A stretch of DNA of 64,000 nucleotides from Rhodococcus spelaei. Lineage in GTDB: Bacteria; Actinomycetota; Actinomycetes; Mycobacteriales; Mycobacteriaceae. The DNA lies in the NCBI RefSeq assembly GCF_006704125.1, contig NZ_VIGH01000007.1, positions 1 to 64,000 of the forward strand. Direction: 5' to 3'. A model generated the notes under the pieces. It saw only the letters and a program-made list of their open reading frames with translations, searched no databases and was not told the DNA's origin. Shown here in pieces: positions 26,235 to 36,036 of the stretch. The position numbers and the translations under genes are program-made. Every line of letters starts with the position of its first letter. Position 1 is the stretch's first letter.

Positions 26235-29129
26235 TCAGTCGCGCGGCTTCTCGCGCAGCTCGTACGCCTCGATCACGTCACCGACCTTGATGTCGTTGTA
26301 GGTGACCGTCAGACCGCACTCGTAGCCCTCGCGGACCTCGGTGACGTCGTCCTTCTCCCGCTTGAGCGAGGAGATGGTGACCGTCTCCGCAACCACGACG
26401 CTGTCGCGGACGAGGCGGGCCTTGGCGTTGCGCTTGATCGACCCGGAGGTGACCAGGCAGCCGGCGATGTTGCCGACCTTCGACGACCGGAACATCGCGC
26501 GGATCTCGGCCTTGCCCAGCTCGACCTCTTCGTAGATCGGCTTGAGCATGCCCTTGAGGGCCTTCTCGATCTCGTCGATGGCCTGGTAGATCACCGAGTA
26601 GTACCGGATGTCGACGCCCTCGCGGTTCGCCAGCTCGGTCGCCTTGCCCTCGGCGCGGACGTTGAAGCCGATGATGATCGCGTTCGAGGCCGAGGCCAGG
26701 TTCACGTTCGTCTCGGTCACGCCACCGACACCGCGGTCGATGACGCGCAACTGCACCTCGTCGTCGATCTGGATGCCGAGCAGGGCCTCCTCGAGCGCCT
26801 CCACGGTGCCCGAGTTGTCGCCCTTGAGGATGAGGTTGAGCTGACTCGTCTCCTTGAGCGCTGCATCGAGATCGTCGAGGCTGATCCGCTTGCGGCTGCG
26901 TGCGGCCAGCGCGTTGCGCTTGCGCGCATTGCGACGGTCCGCGATCTGCCGGGCGATCCGGTCCTCGTCGACCACGAGCAGGTTGTCGCCTGCGCCGGGC
27001 ACCGACGTGAAGCCGATGACCTGCACCGGACGCGACGGCAGCGCCTCGAGGACGTCCTCGCCGTGCTCGTCGACCATGCGACGAACGCGGCCGTAGGCGT
27101 CGCCCGCCACGATCGAGTCGCCGACCCGCAGCGTTCCGCGCTGGATGAGCACGGTCGCCACCGGGCCGCGGCCACGGTCGAGGTGCGCCTCGATGGCAAC
27201 ACCCTGTGCGTCCATGTCCGGGTTGGCGCGCAGATCCAGGGAGGCGTCCGCGGTCAGCAGCACCGCTTCCAGGAGGGCATCGATGTTGGTGCCCTGCTTG
27301 GCCGAGATGTTGACGAACATGGTGTCTCCGCCGTACTCCTCGGTGACGAGGCCGTACTCGGTGAGCTGCTGGCGGATCTTGTCGGGGTTCGCCCCCTCCT
27401 TGTCGATCTTGTTCACCGCGACCACGATCGGCACGTCGGCCGCCTGGGCGTGGTTGATCGCCTCCACCGTCTGCGGCATGACACCGTCGTCGGCCGCGAC
27501 CACGAGGATCGCGATGTCGGTGGCCTTGGCACCACGGGCACGCATGGCCGTGAAGGCCTCGTGACCGGGGGTGTCGATGAAGGTCACCAGACGCTCGTTG
27601 CCGTCCAGCTCGGTCAGCACCTGGTAGGCGCCGATGTGCTGGGTGATGCCGCCGGCCTCGCCCTCGCGGACGTTCGCCTTACGGATGGTGTCGAGCAGTC
27701 GGGTCTTGCCGTGGTCGACGTGACCCATGACGGTGACCACCGGCGGACGCTGTTCGAGGTCTTCCTCGCCGCCCTCGTCCTCGCCGTAGGTGAGGTCGAA
27801 CGACTCGAGCAGCTCGCGGTCCTCGTCCTCCGGGCTGACGACCTGCACGACGTAGTTCATCTCGCCGCCAAGCAGCTCGAGGGTCTCGTCGTTCACCGAC
27901 TGGGTGGCCGTGACCATCTCGCCGAGGTTGAACAGCGCCTGCACGAGTGCTGCGGGGTTGGCGTCGATCTTGTCTGCGAAGTCGGACAGCGACGCGCCGC
28001 GGGCGAGACGGATGGTCTCGCCGTTGCCGCGGGGCAGCCTGACGCCACCGACCGCGGGAGCCTGCATGCTCTCGTACTCGGCGCGTTTCGCCCGCTTCGA
28101 CTTACGGCCTCGACGAACGGCGCCACCGGGACGACCGAACGCGCCTGCCGCGGCACCACGCTGGCCGGGACGACCACCGCCGCCACCGGGACGACCACGG
28201 AATCCACCTGCGGGAGCTCCACCGGGAGCGCCTGCGCCTGCACCGGCACCGGGGGCGCCGCCACCGCGGTAGCCACCGCCACCGCCGCCGGGACGACCAC
28301 CCGGACCACCGGGACGACCGCCCGGACCGCCGGGACGACCTGCGCCGGGTGCCGGACGAGCCGACCGTGCGGGCATGGCACCCGGGTTCGGGCGCGGGGG
28401 CATCGAGCCGGGGCTCGGACGCGGGCCACCCTGACCGGGAGCCGGACGCGGGCCGCCCTGACCTGCGGCCGGACGCGGTGCGCCGGGCGCCGGGCGGGGA
28501 CCGCCCTGGCCGGGAGCCGGACGCGGGGCACCCGGACGGGGTGCACCCGGGGCCGGACGCGGCGCGGGACGCTCGGCCGGGGCCGAGGAGTACGGGTTGT
28601 TACCGACGCGCGGCGCCTTCGGGCCGGGGCGCGGGCCGCCCGGCTTCGGACCTGCGGCGGCCGGAGCCGCCGGGGCGGGTGCGGGTGCCGGCGCTGCACT
28701 GGCCGCGGGGGCAACCGGTGCCGCCGGGGCGGGTGCCGGCGCAGGAGCGGCCGGACGGGGTCCGGGCTGCGCAGCCGAAGGGGTTGCCTTCGGAGCCGCC
28801 GGGGCGGGTGCCGGTGCGGTCGGGGCCGCTGCCGCTGCGGGTGCAGCCTCTGCCGGGGCGGGGGCCGGCGCCGGAGCGGGTGCCGCCGGCTTGGGGCCGG
28901 GGCGCGGGCCGCCGGGCTTGGGCGCCGTGGCGGTCGAGCCCGCCTCGGCGGCAGCTGCCGACGACTTGGCGGACGGGAACGACTCCCGCAACCGCCGCGC
29001 TACCGGCGCCTCCACGGTGGAGGACGCCGACTTCACGAACTCGCCCTGCTCCTTGAGCCTTGCGAGTAGTTCCTTACTGGTGACACCGAGTTCCTTGGCC
29101 AACTCGTGCACGCGGGCCTTGCCTGCCAC
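26235..29129 (-). CDS. infB: Translation initiation factor IF-2
   Basis: A 964-residue GTPase that places initiator tRNA on the 30S subunit. The N-terminal IF2N domain ([23 protein letters not shown]) is followed by a very long low-complexity region (about 60-375) made of Ala, Pro and Gly with arginines. The G domain starts near residue 468 (GHVDHGKT, then DTPGHEAF and NKID), and IF-2 domains II-IV complete it. GTG 29129 has a strong GAGGAG just upstream. It is cotranscribed with ylxR, nusA and rimP upstream. Confidence 0.97.
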   Translation of the reverse strand: MAGKARVHELAKELGVTSKELLARLKEQGEFVKSASSTVEAPVARRLRESFPSAKSSAAAAEAGSTATAPKPGGPRPGPKPAAPAPAPAPAPAEAAPAAAAAPTAPAPAPAAPKATPSAAQPGPRPAAPAPAPAPAAPVAPAASAAPAPAPAPAAPAAAGPKPGGPRPGPKAPRVGNNPYSSAPAERPAPRPAPGAPRPGAPRPAPGQGGPRPAPGAPRPAAGQGGPRPAPGQGGPRPSPGSMPPRPNPGAMPARSARPAPGAGRPGGPGGRPGGPGGRPGGGGGGYRGGGAPGAGAGAGAPGGAPAGGFRGRPGGGGGRPGQRGAAAGAFGRPGGAVRRGRKSKRAKRAEYESMQAPAVGGVRLPRGNGETIRLARGASLSDFADKIDANPAALVQALFNLGEMVTATQSVNDETLELLGGEMNYVVQVVSPEDEDRELLESFDLTYGEDEGGEEDLEQRPPVVTVMGHVDHGKTRLLDTIRKANVREGEAGGITQHIGAYQVLTELDGNERLVTFIDTPGHEAFTAMRARGAKATDIAILVVAADDGVMPQTVEAINHAQAADVPIVVAVNKIDKEGANPDKIRQQLTEYGLVTEEYGGDTMFVNISAKQGTNIDALLEAVLLTADASLDLRANPDMDAQGVAIEAHLDRGRGPVATVLIQRGTLRVGDSIVAGDAYGRVRRMVDEHGEDVLEALPSRPVQVIGFTSVPGAGDNLLVVDEDRIARQIADRRNARKRNALAARSRKRISLDDLDAALKETSQLNLILKGDNSGTVEALEEALLGIQIDDEVQLRVIDRGVGGVTETNVNLASASNAIIIGFNVRAEGKATELANREGVDIRYYSVIYQAIDEIEKALKGMLKPIYEEVELGKAEIRAMFRSSKVGNIAGCLVTSGSIKRNAKARLVRDSVVVAETVTISSLKREKDDVTEVREGYECGLTVTYNDIKVGDVIEAYELREKPRD

Positions 29130-29256
29130 TGCTCTCCTCACTGAGAGGTCGAGCGCGGCTTGGTGCCCGCACGACCTCGGGTTAACTCCGATGGACGATC
29201 ATCGCTGGTGCTTCACGGTGTGCTCATGAGTGTGTTTGCCTGACTCTTCTCGAGCG

Positions 29257-29307
29257 GTACTGCGCTGTTCTAAGTACCGCGCTGTCCTACATACCGCTCT
29301 GTTGTGG
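29257..29307. repeat. Three degenerate 17-bp tandem repeats at the ylxR 3' end
   Basis: Units 29257-29273, 29274-29290 and 29291-29307 share the pattern GTACYGCGCTGTYCTAM. The third unit and part of the second encode the last residues and stop of ylxR. It lies in the 157-bp ylxR-infB gap. No other structure is seen in that gap. Confidence 0.6.
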
Positions 29308-29640
29308 GTGCGGCTCGACCGCGGGATCGGCGATCGCAGGACCACCGAACTCGATGTCGAGGGCCGCCGTGTCCAGGCTTCCGGACACTCGCAGCGCTCT
29401 GCCGAATGCTCGGCGCTTATCTGCCTGGATCAGACACTTCCGGTCGGGGTGCAACCACGCACCTCTACCGGGGAGCCTGCGCCTGGGGTCGGGCACCAGA
29501 ACCCAACCCTCCGGCTGGACCTGACGTGCCACGATCCTCAGCAGATCAGCGGCCAGCGCTTGTTTCCGACAACCGATGCAGGTACGCACCGGAAAACCGG
29601 AGCGCGCACGCGTCTGCGCCGAAAACTCATGCTGAGCCAT
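29287..29640 (-). CDS. ylxR: YlxR family RNA-binding protein
   Basis: A 117-residue protein of the nusA-infB operon. The YlxR signature is clear: PVRTCIGCRKQALAADLLRIV, then PDPRRRLPGRGAWLHPDRKCLIQADKRRAFGRALR. Recent work on YlxR homologues links them to RNase P or transcription control, but the role here is unproven. The ATG at 29640 gives the family length; an open frame continues far upstream over nusA. The C-terminal tail is unrelated to other family members and runs into a tandem repeat. Confidence 0.9.
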   Translation of the reverse strand: MAQHEFSAQTRARSGFPVRTCIGCRKQALAADLLRIVARQVQPEGWVLVPDPRRRLPGRGAWLHPDRKCLIQADKRRAFGRALRVSGSLDTAALDIEFGGPAIADPAVEPHPQQSGM

Positions 29641-29684
29641 TGACCACTCTACCGCTGTTGTCGACCGAACCGTGCATGCCGCCC

Positions 29685-30716
29685 CTAGACGCGCGTCGGC
29701 GCAGGTCCGGACGGCGCGTCGGAGGCGGGCGCGGCGTCGCTGCGGATGTCGATCCGCCAGCCGGTCAAACGCGCGGCCAGCCGGGCGTTCTGGCCCTCCT
29801 TGCCGATCGCCAGCGACAGCTGGAAGTCCGGCACGACCACTCGGGCGGCGCGCGCCTCGGCGTCGACCACCGTGACCGAGACCACCTTCGACGGCGACAG
29901 CGCGTTGCCGACGAACCGGGCCGGATTCTCGTCGTAGTCGATGATGTCGATCTTCTCGCCGGCCAGTTCGCTCATCACGTTGCGCACGCGCTGACCCATC
30001 GGGCCGATGCAGGCGCCCTTCGCGTTGAGCCCCTGCACCCGCGACGCGACGGCGATCTTGGTCCGGTGGCCCGCCTCCCGCGCGACCGCCACGATCTCCA
30101 CCGATCCGTCGGCGATCTCCGGCACCTCGAGCGCGAACAGCTTGCGCACCAGGTTCGGGTGGGTCCGGGACAGGGTGATCTGCGGTCCCCGCTGGCCGCG
30201 GGTCACGCCGACGACGTAGCACTTGATCCGCTCGCCGTGCTCGTAGGTCTCGCCGGGGACCTGCTCGGCGGCAGGAAGCATCCCCTCCGCGCCGGTGGCC
30301 TCGCTACCGATGTGCACGACGACCATGCCGCGGGCGTTCGCGCGCGTGTCGCGCTGGATGACACCGCCGACGATCTCACCCTCGTGGGTCGAGAACTCAC
30401 CGAAGCTCTTCTCGTGCTCGGCATCGCGCAGTCGCTGCAGGATCACCTGACGGGCGGTCGTCGCGGCGATCCGGCCGAAACCCTCCGGGGTGTCGTCCCA
30501 CTCCTCGCCGACCCGGTTGCCGTCGACATCGACCTCGCGGGCCATCACCCGAACGTCGCCGGTCTTGAGATCCACGTCGATCCGCGCGTGCGGTTGGTGG
30601 CCCTCGGTGTGACGGTAGGCGGTGAGCAGGGCGCTCTGGATGGTCTCGATGATCGTGTCGACCGGGATGCCCTTGTCGTCCTCGATCGCCCGCAGCGCCG
30701 ACATTTCGATATGCAC
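29685..30716 (-). CDS. nusA: Transcription termination/antitermination factor NusA
   Basis: A 343-residue RNA polymerase-binding factor with an N-terminal domain ([21 protein letters not shown]), an S1 domain ([24 protein letters not shown]), and two KH domains ([48 protein letters not shown]). It lacks the C-terminal acidic repeats of E. coli NusA, as normal for actinobacteria. ATG 30716 is 4 bp after the rimP stop. Confidence 0.97.
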   Translation of the reverse strand: MHIEMSALRAIEDDKGIPVDTIIETIQSALLTAYRHTEGHQPHARIDVDLKTGDVRVMAREVDVDGNRVGEEWDDTPEGFGRIAATTARQVILQRLRDAEHEKSFGEFSTHEGEIVGGVIQRDTRANARGMVVVHIGSEATGAEGMLPAAEQVPGETYEHGERIKCYVVGVTRGQRGPQITLSRTHPNLVRKLFALEVPEIADGSVEIVAVAREAGHRTKIAVASRVQGLNAKGACIGPMGQRVRNVMSELAGEKIDIIDYDENPARFVGNALSPSKVVSVTVVDAEARAARVVVPDFQLSLAIGKEGQNARLAARLTGWRIDIRSDAAPASDAPSGPAPTRV

Positions 30717-30720
30717 TTGT

Positions 30721-31344
30721 CTACCCCTCTACCTGAAATTCTTCGTCTGTCTCGTTCGCGCCCGGCTCGTCCGTGCCGTCGTCGTCGGCGTCCTCGCCGA
30801 TCTCGGTGTCGTCGCCGATCTCGGTGGGCACAACGCGCCCCTCCGCCACACCGCCGGCCAGCTCGAGCTCCTTGGCGTTCGGCGGCGAAAACTCCACCTG
30901 CACTACCGCTTTCACGACATCGCCGAGTGCGATCTCGCGAACGGTCGGACCGCCCTTGCCCGGCACCACCAACGAGACGACACCCTCACCGAGGGCACCG
31001 ACCCGTCCGGTGACCTTCTCGTCGCCTATCTCGACGAGCACCTTGCGACCGCGTGCTCGCCGCCAGTGCCGCGGCTCGGTGAGCGGTCGGTCGATACCGG
31101 GAGAGGTGACCTCGAGGGTGTACGGCGTCTCGCCGAATTCGGGTGCGGCGTCGAAGGCCTCGGAAACGATACGACTCAGTTCGGCGACCGCATCCAGTTC
31201 GAGGCCCGCGTCGCTGTCCACGACGACCCGAACCACACTGTGTTTGCCGGCCTGCGTGACCGACACGCCCTCCAGGTCGTATCCCTGGCGGTGCACCAGA
31301 TCGGAGAGGAGCTCGAACACCCTCTCCTTCGACGGAACCGGCAT
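30721..31344 (-). CDS. rimP: Ribosome maturation factor RimP
   Basis: A 207-residue 30S assembly protein. RimP blocks: [49 protein letters not shown], and [26 protein letters not shown]. The last 35 residues are very acidic ([19 protein letters not shown]), longer than usual. ATG 31344 has GAGGAG eight bases upstream; the frame is open further upstream but without similarity. It heads rimP-nusA-ylxR-infB. Confidence 0.95.
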   Translation of the reverse strand: MPVPSKERVFELLSDLVHRQGYDLEGVSVTQAGKHSVVRVVVDSDAGLELDAVAELSRIVSEAFDAAPEFGETPYTLEVTSPGIDRPLTEPRHWRRARGRKVLVEIGDEKVTGRVGALGEGVVSLVVPGKGGPTVREIALGDVVKAVVQVEFSPPNAKELELAGGVAEGRVVPTEIGDDTEIGEDADDDGTDEPGANETDEEFQVEG

Positions 31345-31468
31345 CAGTAGAGCTCCTCGTTCAGTTGTGGTCGGATCACAAGCCTGCAGCGCGAACACTA
31401 AGGATATCGCGCATTTGGCGGCTCGGTGACCAGCCTGGGTCCGCGCGCTCGATCCGGCACCTGACAAG

Positions 31469-31981
31469 ATGGTGCGCGTGCCAGCAGCCGTCGCCTCGTC
31501 ATCACTGTCCCGGCGCGCCGCATTGCGGGTCGGCGCCGCGGTTCTCGGCCTCGCTGCCGCCGGAGTCACCGCGGGCTGCGCGGGTTCCGACGGAGACGAC
31601 GGACCCGCCGAGCCGGATCCCCTGCTGATTCCCGCGAACGCTGCGCGACGCGACGCGGCCGCGGCCACCGCGGCGGCCGCCCTCGCACCCGACCGCGCGG
31701 GAGCACTCGCCGTCGTCGCGAACGAGCGAACGGCGCACGCGGACGCGCTCGAGGCGGAGATCGCCCGTGCGGCCGGTGCGACCGCGACCTCCACCACCAC
31801 CGGTGCTCCGACGACCGCACCCGCAGCGCCGCCGGGCACCGTCGACCAACTGCGCACCCAGCTCGCCGAATCGCAGCGCGGTGCAGCAGATCTCGCCCGC
31901 CGGCTGGACGGCTACCGCGCCGGACTGCTCGGCTCGATCAGCGCGGCCGTCGCCGCGCAGCAGGCGGTGTTGCTGCCATGA
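31469..31981 (+). CDS. Putative Tat-exported lipoprotein (Rv2843-like)
   Basis: A 170-residue protein divergent from rimP. The N-terminus has a twin-arginine-like SRRAALRVG, a hydrophobic stretch and a lipobox ending GVTAGC near residue 37, so it is probably exported and lipid-anchored. The mature part is alanine-rich helical sequence with a threonine/proline linker in the middle, likely coiled. Its stop overlaps the start of the DUF4439 gene (ATGA). M. tuberculosis has the same pair next to rimP (Rv2843-Rv2844). No function is known. Confidence 0.75.
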   Translation: MVRVPAAVASSSLSRRAALRVGAAVLGLAAAGVTAGCAGSDGDDGPAEPDPLLIPANAARRDAAAATAAAALAPDRAGALAVVANERTAHADALEAEIARAAGATATSTTTGAPTTAPAAPPGTVDQLRTQLAESQRGAADLARRLDGYRAGLLGSISAAVAAQQAVLLP

Positions 31982-32442
31982 CCATTCCCACCACGTCCAC
32001 CTCTGCGACGGTCGGCCCCGAGCAGCAGTCCCTCGTCGACGCACTCAAGGCCGAGCACGCCGCCGTCTACGCCTACGGCGTCATCGCAGCGTTCTCGAAT
32101 CCCACACGCGCGGCGCAGATTTCGGCCGACGCGGCGGCCCATCGGGTCCAGCGCGACGCGACCACCGACGCCCTGGCCGCTGCCAGCGTCGCCGCCCCCG
32201 GCGCCGAGACGGGCTACACACTCCCGTTCCCGGTGACCGACCCGACCACCGCGATCCAGCTGGCCGCCCAGGTGGAAGCGGACACCGCGGTCGCGTGGCG
32301 GTCGGTGATCGAGCGGGCCCAGTCCGAGCCGACCCGGGCGATGGGCGTCGAGGCCCTCACCGAGGCCGCGCTGCGCGGCGCGCGGTGGCGAGCGGTGCTC
32401 GGCGTCGCTCCCCCGACTGTGCCGTTCCCCGGTCAGCCCTGA
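31978..32442 (+). CDS. DUF4439 ferritin-like protein
   Basis: A 154-residue four-helix protein of the DUF4439 family, a branch of the ferritin-like fold. Characteristic pieces: LVDALKAEHAAVYAYGVIAAFS at the start (E and H suited to metal binding) and AAQVEADTAVAWRSVIERA towards the end. The ATG overlaps the upstream lipoprotein stop, and the two probably act together at the envelope. Metal binding is predicted from the fold only. Confidence 0.85.
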   Translation: MTIPTTSTSATVGPEQQSLVDALKAEHAAVYAYGVIAAFSNPTRAAQISADAAAHRVQRDATTDALAAASVAAPGAETGYTLPFPVTDPTTAIQLAAQVEADTAVAWRSVIERAQSEPTRAMGVEALTEAALRGARWRAVLGVAPPTVPFPGQP

Positions 32443-32456
32443 CCTGCGCAGCGGCC

Positions 32457-33656
32457 TCAGGTTCCCTTGACGTTGAGAATCTGACGTAGTTCGTGCCGGA
32501 TCTCGACCAGGTCGCGGGCGTCCTCCATCACGACGCCGATGTCCTTGTAGGCATCCGGGATCTCGTCGACGAACTCCGCGCTGTCGCGGTACTCGATGCC
32601 CGCCATCCGGGCCCGCAGGTCACCCTGGGTGAACCTCTTGCGCGCGGCAGTTCGCGAGAACCGACGCCCGGCACCGTGCGGAGCCGAGCACAGGCCGGCC
32701 ACGCTGCCGAGGCCCGTGACGACGTAGGAGTGGGTACCCATGGACCCGGGGATGATCGCCGTGGCGCCCTGGTGCGCGTCCACCGCACCCTTGCGGGTGA
32801 GCCACACGTCCCGGCCGGCGTGCCGCTCCTTCCGGGTGTAGTTGTGGTGACAGTTGATTCGTTCCGTCTCGCGGTGGTCGCCGGCGCCCATCCACCGTGC
32901 GAAGACGGCGCCGAAGCGGTCCATCATCTCGGCCCGGTTCAGGAAGGCGAAGCGCTGTGCCCAACCCAGATCGGCAAGGTAGCGCTCGAACTCGGGGGTC
33001 CCCTCCGCCAAGTACGCCAGGTCCCTGTTCGGCAGCACGACATGCCACTGTGCGCACATCCTCTGTGCCACCGCGATGTGGTGCTGCGCGATCTTGTTGC
33101 CGACACCGCGACTGCCGCTGTGCAGGAACAACCACACCCGGTCGGTCTCGTCGAGACACAGCTCGATGAAATGGTTTCCGCCGCCCAGAGATCCGAGCTG
33201 CTGCCGCCACTTCGGGGAGTGCACGAGGTCGACGCCCTCGTCGTCCGCCCGTCGTTCGAGTTCCGCGATCTTTGCCGCAGTGAAGTCCCACTGGCCGAGC
33301 TCCGTGTTGTAGTGGCCGGGCGACAGCGGGATTGCGCGTTCGACCGCGACGCGCAGCGCGCCGAGACCCACCCGGGTCCGGGTGATCCGTCCGTCGACGT
33401 CGTCCTTCGTGAACGCGGTGCGGACGCCGATCATGCCGCAGCCGATGTCGACCCCGACCGCGGCTGGAATCACCGCGCCGAGGGTCGGGATGACGGTCCC
33501 GACGGCACTGCCCTTGCCGAGGTGGGCGTCCGGCATCAGCGCGACATGCGGGTGGATGAACGGCATCGCGGCGGTCTGCCTGGCCTGCTCCAGGGTGCCG
33601 TCCTCGATCTGGGACGCCCAGTTGAGCAGCTTGTGGCCCGCCTCGCGGGGTGGCAT
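32457..33656 (-). CDS. rtcB: RtcB-family RNA ligase
   Basis: A 399-residue GTP- and manganese-dependent ligase joining 2',3'-cyclic phosphate (or 3'-phosphate) to 5'-OH RNA ends. Metal-binding motifs: PDAHLGKG, VGVDIGCGM (D70, C73), GGGNHFIEL, LHSGSRGVGN. The guanylylated histidine lies in SAPHGAGRRFSR. ATG 33656 begins MPPREAGHKLL; the upstream open frame runs through the hairpin and MFS gene and is not family sequence. It is the shorter actinobacterial RtcB form. No archease or RtcR regulator is adjacent. Confidence 0.93.
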   Translation of the reverse strand: MPPREAGHKLLNWASQIEDGTLEQARQTAAMPFIHPHVALMPDAHLGKGSAVGTVIPTLGAVIPAAVGVDIGCGMIGVRTAFTKDDVDGRITRTRVGLGALRVAVERAIPLSPGHYNTELGQWDFTAAKIAELERRADDEGVDLVHSPKWRQQLGSLGGGNHFIELCLDETDRVWLFLHSGSRGVGNKIAQHHIAVAQRMCAQWHVVLPNRDLAYLAEGTPEFERYLADLGWAQRFAFLNRAEMMDRFGAVFARWMGAGDHRETERINCHHNYTRKERHAGRDVWLTRKGAVDAHQGATAIIPGSMGTHSYVVTGLGSVAGLCSAPHGAGRRFSRTAARKRFTQGDLRARMAGIEYRDSAEFVDEIPDAYKDIGVVMEDARDLVEIRHELRQILNVKGT

Positions 33657-33764
33657 CGGAACTCCTGTCGGCTGTGCGGCCGGGCGGCTCCCGGCGCGGG
33701 TCAGGGTGCGACCATGCCACGGTCGTGCGCTCGCGTCATCTCTATTTTCCCACCGGACTTCGCG

Positions 33765-33816
33765 CACACTCCGCGGCCCGAACGGCAGATTTCGCGCATT
33801 CGGGCCACGGAGTGTG
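33765..33816 (-). terminator. Hairpin between the MFS gene and rtcB
   Basis: Arms 33765-33782 and 33799-33816 form an 18-bp stem with one mismatch and a 16-base loop, starting 14 bp after the MFS stop. No T-run follows. It probably ends the MFS transcript; rtcB then needs a promoter in 33657-33764, where none is obvious. Confidence 0.65.
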
Positions 33817-33829
33817 AGAGGAATCCGGA

Positions 33830-35257
33830 TCAGTCGCGCGCCTTCCTCGGCATCGCCATGGCCACCACCATCCCGACGACGACCGAGGCGGCACCGACCA
33901 GCAGCGCCGGCTGGAGCCCGTCGGTGTAGCCGGCCGGCGTCAGGTTGCCGCCCTGTCCGAAGAACACGGCCGTGAGCGTCGCGACACCGAGCGCCACCCC
34001 GATCTCGCGAATGGTGGAGTTCACGGAACTCGCTGTGGCGTGGTCGATCTCGGCCATGTCGGTGAGCACCGCGGTGGCACTGGGCGCGAAGGTCAACCCC
34101 ATCCCGACGCCCGCCATCACGAAGGCCGGGATCATCTCGCCGTAGGTCGCGCCGGGCTCGAGCAGCATCGACATCCACACCAACGAGGCGGCCTGCAGCG
34201 CGAGACCGCTGACCAGCAGCACCCGCAGTCCCACCCGCGATGCCAGGATGCCCGCGATCGGTGCGACCACCATCGGCGCGGCGGTCCACGGCAGCGTGCG
34301 CAGACCGGCCTGGAACGGCGTGTACCCCATCACGATCTGCAGGTACTGCGCCAGCAGGAACACCGCGCCGAACATTCCCAGTGTGAAGGCGAAGCTGATG
34401 ACGTTGGCGATCGAGAAGCTGCGCGAGCGGAACAGTCGCATCGGCACCACCGGGTTCTCGGTACGCAGTTCCCGGAGTACGAACGCGGCCAACGCGAGGA
34501 CTGCTGCTGCGAGGACGCCGACAGTCCGCGCCGAGGCCCAGCCGTCGTCGTTGCCGTGCACGATCCCCCAGACACCGAGGAACACCCCGACTCCCGCGAG
34601 GAGCACGCCGAGCAGGTCGAGCCGCTGACGCTGGCCACGGGACTCCTCCAATGCGTACAGCGCGAGCGGCACCGCGACCAGCGCGACCGGCACGTTCAGC
34701 CAGAAGATCGCCTGCCAGGACACCCCGTCGACGACGGCGCCACCGATCACCGGGCCGAGTGCGATTCCGAGGCCCGACACGCCGCCCCACACACCGATGG
34801 CCATCGCCCTCTTCGAGGCGGGCACCGCCCCGGCGAGCAGAGCCAACGAGAGCGGCATGATCGCGGCCGCGCCCGCACCCTGGACCGCCCGGGACGCGAT
34901 CAGCATGGCGGGGGTGGTCGAGAGCGCCGACCCGATCGACGCGACCGTGAAGACGGCGATGCCGGAGAGGAACAGTCGCCGCCTGCCCCAGCGGTCGCCG
35001 AGGGTGGCGGCGGAGAGCATGAGCGTGGCGAACGCCAGCGTGTAGGCGTTGACGAACCACTGCAACTGTCCGACGGACGCATTCAGATCGGCCCGGATCA
35101 CGGGCAGTGCACTGGTCATCACCAGGTTGTCGAGTGTGGCCATGAACATCGGCAGCGAGGCCGCGACCAGGGCCAGCCAGATCGGGACGGTGCGCCGGCG
35201 ACGTCCTTGCGCGGGCGGCGCGAGTACGTCGACTTGGTCGGAAATCGTGGTCATCAC
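33830..35257 (-). CDS. MFS drug-export protein, DHA2 (EmrB/QacA) family
   Basis: A 475-residue 14-helix proton antiporter. Motif A is clear in loop 2-3 (LGDRWGRRRLFLSG), and motif C-like GVSGLGIALGPVIGGAVVD marks an exporter; the N-terminal ATLDNLVMTSALPVI is the D1 motif of DHA2 members. ATG 35257 (or 35254) follows GAGGAG. It is divergent from a TetR gene with direct repeats in the shared spacer, the standard drug-pump/repressor arrangement. Substrates cannot be predicted. Confidence 0.92.
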   Translation of the reverse strand: MMTTISDQVDVLAPPAQGRRRRTVPIWLALVAASLPMFMATLDNLVMTSALPVIRADLNASVGQLQWFVNAYTLAFATLMLSAATLGDRWGRRRLFLSGIAVFTVASIGSALSTTPAMLIASRAVQGAGAAAIMPLSLALLAGAVPASKRAMAIGVWGGVSGLGIALGPVIGGAVVDGVSWQAIFWLNVPVALVAVPLALYALEESRGQRQRLDLLGVLLAGVGVFLGVWGIVHGNDDGWASARTVGVLAAAVLALAAFVLRELRTENPVVPMRLFRSRSFSIANVISFAFTLGMFGAVFLLAQYLQIVMGYTPFQAGLRTLPWTAAPMVVAPIAGILASRVGLRVLLVSGLALQAASLVWMSMLLEPGATYGEMIPAFVMAGVGMGLTFAPSATAVLTDMAEIDHATASSVNSTIREIGVALGVATLTAVFFGQGGNLTPAGYTDGLQPALLVGAASVVVGMVVAMAMPRKARD

Positions 35258-35311
35258 TTCTCCTCGGACGGAGTACGCAGTGGATGTCTGAGTTGCAGAG
35301 ACTGGATGTAA

Positions 35312-35361
35312 GCATCGAATGATTACTTAACTTCCCCGACGCTAAGGCATCGAGTGATAAC
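35312..35361. promoter_or_regulatory. 15-bp direct repeats in the divergent MFS/TetR spacer
   Basis: GCATCGAATGATTAC (35312-35326) and GCATCGAGTGATAAC (35347-35361) agree at 13 of 15 positions and are spaced 35 bp. They lie between the two divergent start codons (35257 and 35370), so they are candidate operators for the TetR protein covering both promoters. TetR sites are usually palindromic, which is not clear here. Confidence 0.5.
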
Positions 35362-35369
35362 CTGTCAAC

Positions 35370-36029
35370 ATGTCTGCGACAAGTGGTCCCCGCACCACCA
35401 CCAGGATGAATGCGGCAGATCGTCGGGAACTCGTCCTCGTCGCCGCGTCCAGGGCGTTCGCTCGCGGCGGCTACGCCGGCACCAGCACCGATGCCGTGGC
35501 CAAGGAGGCCGGCGTCTCCCAGCCTTACGTCGTGCGCATGTTCGGCACCAAGGCCGAACTGTTCCGCGAGGTGTTCGCACGCGCACTGCACAGCATCGTG
35601 ACGGCATTCGACCTCGAGTTGGACCAGATCGCCGCGGAGCCGGGCGGCGTCGACCCCGACAGCGAGGAATTCTGGACCAGACTCGGCGCCGCATACGGCG
35701 ACCTGATCTCCGATCGCGATCGACTGCTGGTGATGATGCACGGGTTCTCGGCCGGAGGCACACCGGAGATCGGCGCACAGGCCAGGGCCGCGATGTCCGA
35801 GATCTACACCCAGATCCGCACCCGCACCGGATGCACACCGGAGAAGGCCCGGGAGTTCATCGCGAAGGGCATGCTCCTCAACACCCTGCTCGCGATTCAG
35901 GCCCCAGAGCATTTCGACGAGGATCCCGCGCTCGCCGAGCTGTCCGAGTGCGCCTTCGGCGAGACTCTCCATGCCGCCATCGAGGGATCCGCCGCCATGG
36001 CGAACGCAGCCGCCGCCACGCGCGGCTGA
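35370..36029 (+). CDS. TetR-family regulator of the adjacent MFS gene
   Basis: A 219-residue repressor. The N-terminal TetR helix-turn-helix is typical: RRELVLVAASRAFARGGYAGTSTDAVAKEAGVSQPYVVRMFGTKAELFREV in the first 70 residues. The C-terminal part is a helical ligand domain (RDRLLVMMHGFSAGGTPEIG). ATG 35370 lies 112 bp from the divergent exporter start. By position it should repress the exporter until a drug binds; that is inference. Confidence 0.92.
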   Translation: MSATSGPRTTTRMNAADRRELVLVAASRAFARGGYAGTSTDAVAKEAGVSQPYVVRMFGTKAELFREVFARALHSIVTAFDLELDQIAAEPGGVDPDSEEFWTRLGAAYGDLISDRDRLLVMMHGFSAGGTPEIGAQARAAMSEIYTQIRTRTGCTPEKAREFIAKGMLLNTLLAIQAPEHFDEDPALAELSECAFGETLHAAIEGSAAMANAAAATRG

Positions 36030-36036
36030 GCCACTC

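Noticed and set aside
26181-29069. A 962-codon open frame on the plus strand opposite infB
   Set aside because: It is the antisense shadow of the GC-rich infB gene; the minus strand carries clear IF-2 domains and the plus reading has no family sequence.
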